In this document: one piece after another, positions 31,401 to 64,000 of the stretch | Numbering within the stretch: the first letter of the stretch is position 1 | Layout of the letters: every line of letters starts with the position of its first letter | Assembly: GCA_964035795.1 (NCBI GenBank) | Contig: OZ038324.1 | Location: 3,118,908-3,182,907, forward strand | Reading direction: 5' to 3' | From: Pterobdella sp. o SKG-2022 | Lineage: Eukaryota; Annelida; Clitellata; Hirudinida; Piscicolidae | DNA: 64,000 nucleotides | The notes under the pieces: model-generated | What the model saw: the letters and a program-made list of their open reading frames with translations, nothing else | Told to the model about the DNA's origin: nothing | The model's database searches: none | Translations under genes and position numbers: made by a program

Positions 31401-33817
31401 TGATGCTCTTGAACCCTCAGTAGAATGCTTCAGCACCATTGAAAGTAGCCATAAAAGTTATACTACCTGAATTATTCAAGCCATAAAATCTAGAAAATAT
31501 TGAACAATACATAGCTTTGTTATGAAGCAGGAAGTCTTCGTTACAAGTGTAATTTTATCGAGTACTTGATGATGATACACTTGTAACGAAAAGCTTCATA
31601 ACTTACAGACAAAACTGTTTAGTGTTAAGTAGTTTTTTAATTATATCATATTAGTATTATTATTACATTTATTAGTGTATATTATATATCATTTTATCTT
31701 TATTTTAATTAGAGTATTAAACCACAAAAAACATAATATTTAAAAAGTAATAAAATAATAAAAATAATGGTACTGTATCCTTGCTGGTACAAACCACCCT
31801 AACATTTAATCTATTATTATCATTATTTAAAAAAAAAATAAGACCAAATCTTTTTCATAGAGTTTAATTCTCCTCTGCTCCACTATCATCCGATGCTCCT
31901 CCTCTTTCCTCTTCACCTCCTCCATCCTGATGTGGGATTGGTTGGTGCGAGTGTTATTTTTGTGAATATTTAATGAAACTCTCCATCAACAACATAACTA
32001 TGAAATGGTGTATATACTGAATAATGATGACAATATAATGGGTTATGGTGTGACGAAGTATCTTTTTAGAGACATCATATGTATTGTTCAAGTATATTTT
32101 GCAACAAAAAACATCGAATTGAGAAGAATTTTTAATACATTTATTGAAAGTCAAAAGATAAATTTTTGATAAGTTTAGCCTTATCATGAAATCTATCTAT
32201 CTAGTTACAATTTGATTTTTCCCCAATGGTTTATGATAAAGCTGAACTTATTGGAAATTATAGCTTTTGATTCTCAATAAATGTTTTGAAAATTACTGTC
32301 ATTTGATTTTTTTTGTTGCAAAATGTGATAAAATATGATATAATATAGTGTGGTTTGGTTTTGTGCAACATAATGTGGTGGTGGATTTAAAAAATTCAGC
32401 TGTTTTAATCAGCAAACTAACAAGCCTTAATAATTTTTCAAATTTGTGTTTATAATTTGAAGTGGGTAAAAAATTTAAGATATTATTCCAAATCTTATTA
32501 TAAAAATAATAAGTAATATTTAAAATGACCATATTCATTATAGTTGTAAAGCAGTTGTAAAAAACTCAAGTTGAACACATTTTATATATATGACAGAGTA
32601 AGTTACACAATACTTTGAAAATATAAGAACTGAATTAGCTGGAATATGAATGAATCAGCATTATCACAAATTTAAACCACACAGTCTACAAACTGTTTGT
32701 TGGTGTGCTTTATGAAAAATAAAGAAAAATAAAAAAATGCACCTTTTCCTCTTCTCTTCATCTCGAAGTCTTTTGAGAGCTTCAGACCTTGCCATAGCTT
32801 CTTTCATTGACTGCATCTTTCTCAACTTCTCCTTTTCCAGTTTTTCCTTTGTTTGTCTCACCTTTTCTTCTCGCTCCTTCTTCTTCCCTGGTACTGTATT
32901 GTTGTGTTTAGTGGTTTTGTTCATTGCTTATAAACATTTTATATACTCGTGAAGGTTAAAGTTATGTAAGAAGAAAAAAAAGGTAATAAAAGACTATGAA
33001 CTTCAAAAAAGCTACTACTTTCATCATATGAGAGTTGTGTGGTGGGTGAAGAGGAGATTGGATGGTGATATTTTTTTGTTGGAGTTTTGAAGTTTGAGGA
33101 TAATCGTGCGAGGTCTTTATTTTGCAAAACTTTTTCTTCACTTAATGTCTCATAAAAAACTGCATTTGGTTTATCTTTGAAAGATCTTTGAGGCATTTCA
33201 GATGCCTGTTTTGTAACTAATGTTTGCTTCTTAGCATATTTCTTAATTGGAAAATCTGAAACTACAGACAAATCTGATTGGTGTTGAGAATTCACTCTCT
33301 GTTTACTTTCTTCTCCATTTAGTTCAGATGACATTTCAAGCATTTCAGGAAGATGCGTGGAACCTTTTTTTTGTCTTAAATTACTTATAGTTATGATTTC
33401 TTCTTCATTTTTTTCAGGTGATATTTCAAGCACGTCAGAAAAAGGAGAAGAATTTTGAGCATATACATTATTTTCTTCAGATGATTTAAGTGACCTTTCA
33501 AGCATATCAGAAAAGTGTGAAGTATCTACATTTTGTTTTGAATTAGTTAAATGAGTGCTTTCTTTTACAGTTGATTGGTTTTCATGAGGTATCCTAGTTT
33601 GAGATATATCATCATTTTCAAAAACTTTTGTAGGAACTAATATATTTTTGCTTGAATCATCATTAGAATCAGTACAAAGTGTTGAACAACTAGTTAAAAA
33701 TGGATTTGAAGCTAATGTATCTATATCCATATTATTTGGAAAATTATGAAGTTTGAATCCTTCTCCATTCAAGTTCTTTACACTATTTTGTACAGTATTT
33801 TTGTCGTCCGTTTCCAT
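25459..33817 (-). CDS. MAP7: MAP7/ensconsin-like microtubule-associated protein, complete, 15 exons
   Basis: Exons (minus): 33817..33019, 32887..32743, 31926..31845, 30813..30738, 30068..29592, 28896..28585, 28479..28317, 28243..27982, 27851..27816, 27647..27286, 27082..26978, 26885..26816, 26682..26578, 26458..26405, 26343..25459. Phases agree at all 14 junctions; 1310 aa. Order: Ser-rich N-terminus (1-266); first charged helix (KERKQAILKKTAEKEAKF) ending in GIFMPGF, comparable to the FAFGSSTPR end of the MAP7 microtubule-binding coiled coil; basic Ser/Arg linker; long Glu/Arg/Lys helix from about 785, closing with LERKKLEMIMKRVKTDD. Family knowledge: MAP7 proteins end the second helix (kinesin-1 binding) with LERKKRLEEIMKRTRK, an almost exact match. 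They recruit kinesin-1 to microtubules. The first 266 residues and the acidic C-terminus are lineage-specific. Exon 9 is only 36 nt. Confidence 0.87.
31519..31602. repeat. 84-bp imperfect inverted repeat (hairpin) in a MAP7 intron
   Basis: Left arm GTTATGAAGC + TTCGTTACAAGTGTA (31519..31551, with an 8-nt insertion); right arm TACACTTGTAACGAA + GCTTCATAAC (31576..31602). The arms are perfectly complementary over 25 bp apart from the insertion and two extra bases, with a 24-nt loop. It looks like a small MITE-type remnant or a strong RNA hairpin. Confidence 0.7.
32222..32296 (+). repeat. short interspersed repeat, GATAA-GCT-AACTTAT type
   Basis: The motif TTTATGATAAAGCTGAACTTAT followed by GAAATTATAG, TTTT and TCAATAAATGTT recurs at about 60895..60960 and, more diverged, at about 23545..23605 and 37862..37915. 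It lies in introns or gaps each time. No tRNA-like head is seen. Confidence 0.55.
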
Positions 33818-34435
33818 TTTAGATAGCTCGCTTATGATGGATAACCTTCCAATTACTTGTAGTAGTTATTCTTTCGAAGTACATAAAAAACTTTTTGAAA
33901 ATGAAATACAACTCGATATCTGAAAAATATTTAATTGAATTAAATAATTTATTCTTGAACGTTCATAAACCACCGACTACCTCAAACAGTCAAAATGTAA
34001 TTCAAGTGCATTAATTCCGATTTTATCAACAAAAACGTTATAAAGAAAACAATTATTATTATATTACAAAATCATAATGATAAAATCGACTTTAATGTCA
34101 TTTCTTTGGAAATAAAAATACGTTAATACTGGTCGAGAAAAGAATGGTAGAGATAGGTCTAAAAACTAGAAAACACCTAACAAAAAAAATTTCTCAATTT
34201 AAAAACTTCACCAAAAACTAATTTTTTATAAATTTGAAAACTAAAATTTTTTTGAAACCAAAGTTTAATTTTAAAGAAACTTTGATCGGTACTTTCGACA
34301 GTGCTTCTTAAAACTTGCTTTATTCTATTTTATTTTATGCAATTTATGTAGAAACAAATTTCACAATAAATATTTTTTTCAGAATTATATATATATATAT
34401 ACAAAATCATCTGCTTTCCTTTCAAATTTCTTAAT
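33818..34435. promoter_or_regulatory. divergent intergenic region between MAP7 and MIOS
   Basis: 618 bp separate the two opposed start codons. It should hold both 5' UTRs and promoters. AT-rich, with a short (AT)n run at about 34387..34400. No specific promoter element identified. Confidence 0.4.
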
Positions 34436-45258
<10,823 letters not shown>

Positions 45259-45452
45259 TATCTTTCTTCTTTGAAAATATTTTCAGAATTTCTTTTCTTT
45301 TTTTTTATTTTAAACCAAATCATGTATATATAGTGTATTATTTTGAAAAAAAATGAGTCATTTGTCCTTTATACATGGATTTAAACATACATCATAAAAA
45401 TTTACAAGCTTGAGTGAACAAGTGTGTCGGATAAGTTTAACTAATTTAGCAA

Positions 45453-45458
45453 AATAAA
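45453..45458 (+). terminator. poly(A) signal for MIOS
   Basis: AATAAA about 195 nt after the MIOS stop. It lies about 180 nt before the stop of the convergent EFCAB10-like gene, so the 3' UTRs may come close or overlap. Confidence 0.45.
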
Positions 45459-45634
45459 ATTTTTTTAAAATTTTAAATTGAGCAAAATTCTTGATGCATT
45501 TTTTTGAAATTTTATTTGTTTTTTCTGAACTTCGTCAGCAAGTCCCATGTTTCTTGCAGAGCAATTTGGCTTAAAATAAAATTTTGATTAATTAAAAGTT
45601 AATTGAATCTAATCTTGAAATTGTTTCAAGATTA

Positions 45635-47569
45635 CTAACTCATATTTAGTATCAAATACATTGAAACTTCTATAAAAAGAACTAACCAATCAAGAACAAA
45701 AGAAGATTTCGGCACGCAATCCGAAGAAGTTCTCAGCTGACTCTCCCCCAGACCCAATGTGTTCAACGCTTCAATGTTAGGTTTTTTTTAATTATTAAAT
45801 AACACGAAAATACCGTAAACAAGATTTTGTTGGTATATTTGATAAAATCGGTTTAGAATGAGAGGCTATATAAACTAAGAGATGGACGTTTTCATAATTT
45901 TTGACGATCTTACATTTTCGCGAACGTTAAAATAATATGAAATGCTAAAACTCACCAATGGAACATTTGTCCTTTGTTAGGCAACCAGTTTTGCCCGTGT
46001 CCAATATGTCATACAGCAACTTGAAATTCAAATACTTGTGTTAAAAAAATGAGACAATTAGCAAAAATTAAGAGTAAAAGCCAAGACCTTCAACTCACAG
46101 ATTTTCAATTAAAAAGATATTAACTCGAAAATTTATGAAACTTAAAACTTAAAGGACTCTCGAACCTCTAGATCTTTAAAACTGAAGAAACTGTGCTTGG
46201 TTAACTTTGAGATCTGCCTTGTTATGTACCCATAGGGGTCTCCTAACATTTAAAACATTTCAATTTTATATTTTGAAAGTATGTATAAATATTATAAATC
46301 TCTGAATAAATTGATATCTTTATCTACATTAAACAACATTAAAGCAACTTGGCTGTCGGTAGACAAGTAAGGCGCAAAGATTAAGAAGTAATTGTTCGAT
46401 TTTATGCTTTTCCAAATATTCTTTTGCTTCTTCCACCTTCTCCCAAGATAAGTCTATGAAGTTTTCCATAAGGCTTTTGCTGAATATTCTCGGGTATCTT
46501 AGTAACGTCAAATTATTTAGAATTATTTACTAAACATCTAATTGGTTAATTTACAATCATTTTTAATTTTATATAAAAAATATTATGAATATTTAGTTTT
46601 AGAAAAATAAAGAATTGAAATTTCTAGTTTTAACAGAAAAGATGAAAATTATTGTCTTCAAAGTTTTTTCATAACAATCATTTTGCAGAAAGTTTTTAGA
46701 ATTACAGAAATCGTATGATTTTGCATACTTAGCAATCTTCGTTTTTTCTACTGTTTCATTTACTGATCCAGCTGACACGGCCTTGTTAATGGAGGTAAAA
46801 TTTGATAAAGTGTTTGCGACAGTCACATATCATAAAAGATATTGGTCGTGAATGAACAAGAAAGTTGTCATGCCATCTCTATCAAGACCCATCGGTTAAA
46901 AAATGCAAGGAATTTTGCGATTTTGAAGCCTCTATTAGATGTAACTGAATAAAAGCTTTTTGAAATTATGAAGTATTAAGGATTAGTAGTTTGATATCGC
47001 TTTAAACCAATCTCATATGATCGAAATGTTTTCCGTGTGTTTTGAAGCCAAATTTTTTTGGCTTTTCCTCAAGGACAAAAAATGAATAAAAAATTTAAAT
47101 AAGCGATTCTCAACCGAGTTTTAATCAATTTCGAAATCCCAAATTATTTACAAGGTTAGTATGCCATTTCAATAACTTTATTTTTTAACTAAACAGTAAA
47201 ATTTTTTCAAGATTTTTTATATGCACTAAACATTGATAATTCGTAAAGTTATAATTTATTTTTTATTATAAAGATCTTAAACATTGGTTATCGCATATGT
47301 TTTTTATGCACCCTTTATTTTATTTATATTTTATTATTTTCTCACTTGACCACTTATATATTATAATGTTTCACATGGGTAGAGCCATGTGAAAACTACG
47401 ATTGCGCAGCCGAACCCTCAATTAGTAGTTACCTGTGCATAGGAAGTCCCTGGTAGTCAATGAAAAAGTCGATGGCTGCATTTATGAGCTCGCTACCCAA
47501 ATTCAGACGCTCAAAAGCGACTAGGATTTTCTTCAAAGCATCAACGTTTTTATGAAAAGTTGATGCCAT
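45635..47569 (-). CDS. EFCAB10: EFCAB10-like protein: RIIa/DPY30-type domain plus EF-hand-like region
   Basis: Exons (minus): 47569..47433, 46497..46349, 46242..46166, 46019..45956, 45768..45635; phases agree, 186 aa. Exon 2 carries VEEAKEYLEKHKIEQLLLNLCALLVYRQP, the dimerisation/docking helix pair of RIIa/DPY30-like proteins; the next exons give DPYGYITRQISKL, FKDLELLYDILDTGKTGCLTKD (a degenerate EF-hand loop) and ALNTLGLGES. Family knowledge: EFCAB10 is a short protein of about 130 residues with this order, linked to motile cilia. An internal ATG in exon 2 (46469) would give a protein of about 130 aa; the first exon (MASTFHKNVDALKK) adds 55 residues not usual for the family and could belong to something else. 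Convergent with MIOS. Confidence 0.65.
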
Positions 47570-48876
47570 GATTTTCAAACTGTGGCAAGTTTTTTCCAAA
47601 CTTTGTAAAAAGATCTTGCACGCAGCTAAAAACCTTTTTAGACAATACTAGGAATACTTTTTTAGACGTCCAATTTTCTTCGTCCAAAAGGAAGTTCAAA
47701 AAAAAATATTTTGAATCTTTGCATCGCTCATCTGTATGACGTGCCTTGTTTACCTCAGTGCGCTTTCATGATGTATGCTTTCATAACAAGTGAGCCCACT
47801 TTGTAAAGCGTCCACTCTTTGAAACCCTGTTTATCCATGAGATTCTTATAACCTTGGCTGAACATCTAAAGTGGAACTGGTTTGGAAAGTTTATTTTCTT
47901 TTTAGAAACCAGGTGTCACAACCCATGATAAAAGACGTGACAACAACTACTTGATCTGAGTTTGCTTTGACCTATCAGTAATAAAAAAAATTATTTTGAA
48001 TTTTAAATTATATTTCAAAGTTTTTTTCATTGCTATTTTGTAGTTTGAAAATAAAAAATGTTTGTAAGCTCACAAATCAAGTGAAACGCTAAGTATATAT
48101 TTTTGAATCAAGCGCTTTTAATAAATTAATAAAAAATAAAAACTTTTATTATTTTTATTATGAATAAAAAAATGAAATTAAAATTATTTGTAAAAAATGA
48201 AATCTTCCACGGATTTGATTTTGAAAATATTCTCTAAAAAATTTTTGCCTATTTTCTAAATTCACCAAAAAACTTAATATTGAATAAGTTATACTCAAAA
48301 CCTAAAATAATTTGACAAACGAATTCAAAAACTATACAAAATTTATCAAAAAAGCAAGCTTTCTTCCGCTTGCGCATCCAATAATATAATTGGTTGTGTA
48401 ACGTGAGGGAGCCATTGTGGAAATGCTAGTTGAGGTCTCTTATTTATCACCCTGCTCTGTAATTTGACAACGATTTAATAAGTAGTGCTGTCAAATACCT
48501 TATACATTTTTTGTTTTATCAATTTTTAAAACTTTTTATCGATTTTTATAATTAAAAGAAATATTTTCTTATACGATTATCATTTTTTCATAAAATAAGT
48601 TTGAGTAAAATTTGGTAACTTTGACTGGATTTTGGATCGATTTGAAAGGTTTTTATAGAGCCTAAGGTAATGAAAATTTTAGCTCATTAAACACTAATAA
48701 TAAATTTCTTATTTATATGTCGAAAATGTCAAATTAGTATTTTTAAAATTTTCACTTCTTGACTTATGAATGGTTTCATATAAGTTTTTGTGATCATATT
48801 AACAAAAGATCAAACATTTTAAAATTTCTTGAGCAAAAAATATGAAATTTTATTCTTATGTTTAGGAGACGCTTTA
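47570..48876. promoter_or_regulatory. divergent region between EFCAB10-like gene and CHD gene
   Basis: 1.3 kb without a coding exon. A CAG-type acceptor (TTATGTTTAG at about 48865) just before the CHD ATG suggests that the CHD 5' UTR has at least one upstream non-coding exon in this stretch. Otherwise AT-rich with nothing recognised. Confidence 0.4.

Positions 48877-64000
<15,124 letters not shown>

Noticed and set aside
46599..46826. 75-codon minus-strand ORF (GSVNETVEKTKIAK) in EFCAB10 intron 1
   Set aside because: Phase does not fit between exon 1 and exon 2 of the gene model, and nothing recognisable is encoded.

Overview
This is a 64 kb, AT-rich window of animal nuclear DNA. The genes are split by short GT-AG introns (several of only about 55 nt) and belong to animal families: Integrator, NEK11, MAP7, MIOS, EFCAB10 and CHD7/8. 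There are tRNA-derived SINEs and RTE-type retrotransposon fragments. I infer a bilaterian invertebrate, probably a spiralian such as an annelid; the sequence alone does not prove the species. Exon models were built by hand from splice signals, reading-frame phase and remembered family sequences.

Layout. 1-1545 (+): the last four exons of an INTS8-like Integrator subunit. 2580-5504 (-): one large Gln/Ser-rich ORF. 5998-9361 (+): a complete 13-exon NEK11-like kinase. 9646-21234 (-): a run of unusual low-complexity ORFs, many with dense cysteine tracts (CC, CGCG, GGGCG), most uninterrupted; one (19147-21234) is clearly a 3-exon gene and four others (15426-18953) may be exons of one gene. 22058-22987 (+): a fragment resembling the CtIP/SAE2 C-terminal region, followed by repeat-rich DNA. 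25459-33817 (-): a complete 15-exon MAP7/ensconsin-like gene. 34436-45258 (+): a complete 29-exon MIOS (GATOR2) gene with two introns that look like U12-type AT-AC introns and an RTE element in a third. 45635-47569 (-): an EFCAB10-like gene with RIIa/DPY30-type and EF-hand-like parts. 48877-64000 (+): the first 39 coding exons of a kismet/CHD7/CHD8-type chromatin remodeller, running off the window.

Four neighbouring gene pairs are arranged head to head with 0.1 to 1.3 kb between start codons (5504/5998, 21234/about 21363, 33817/34436, 47569/48877), suggesting shared promoter regions. The genes span transcription and chromatin (INTS8, CHD), growth signalling (MIOS), microtubules and cilia (MAP7, EFCAB10) and cell cycle (NEK11); nothing indicates a common pathway. 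The most novel parts are the Cys-rich cluster, the AT-AC introns in MIOS, and repeats lying against splice acceptors.
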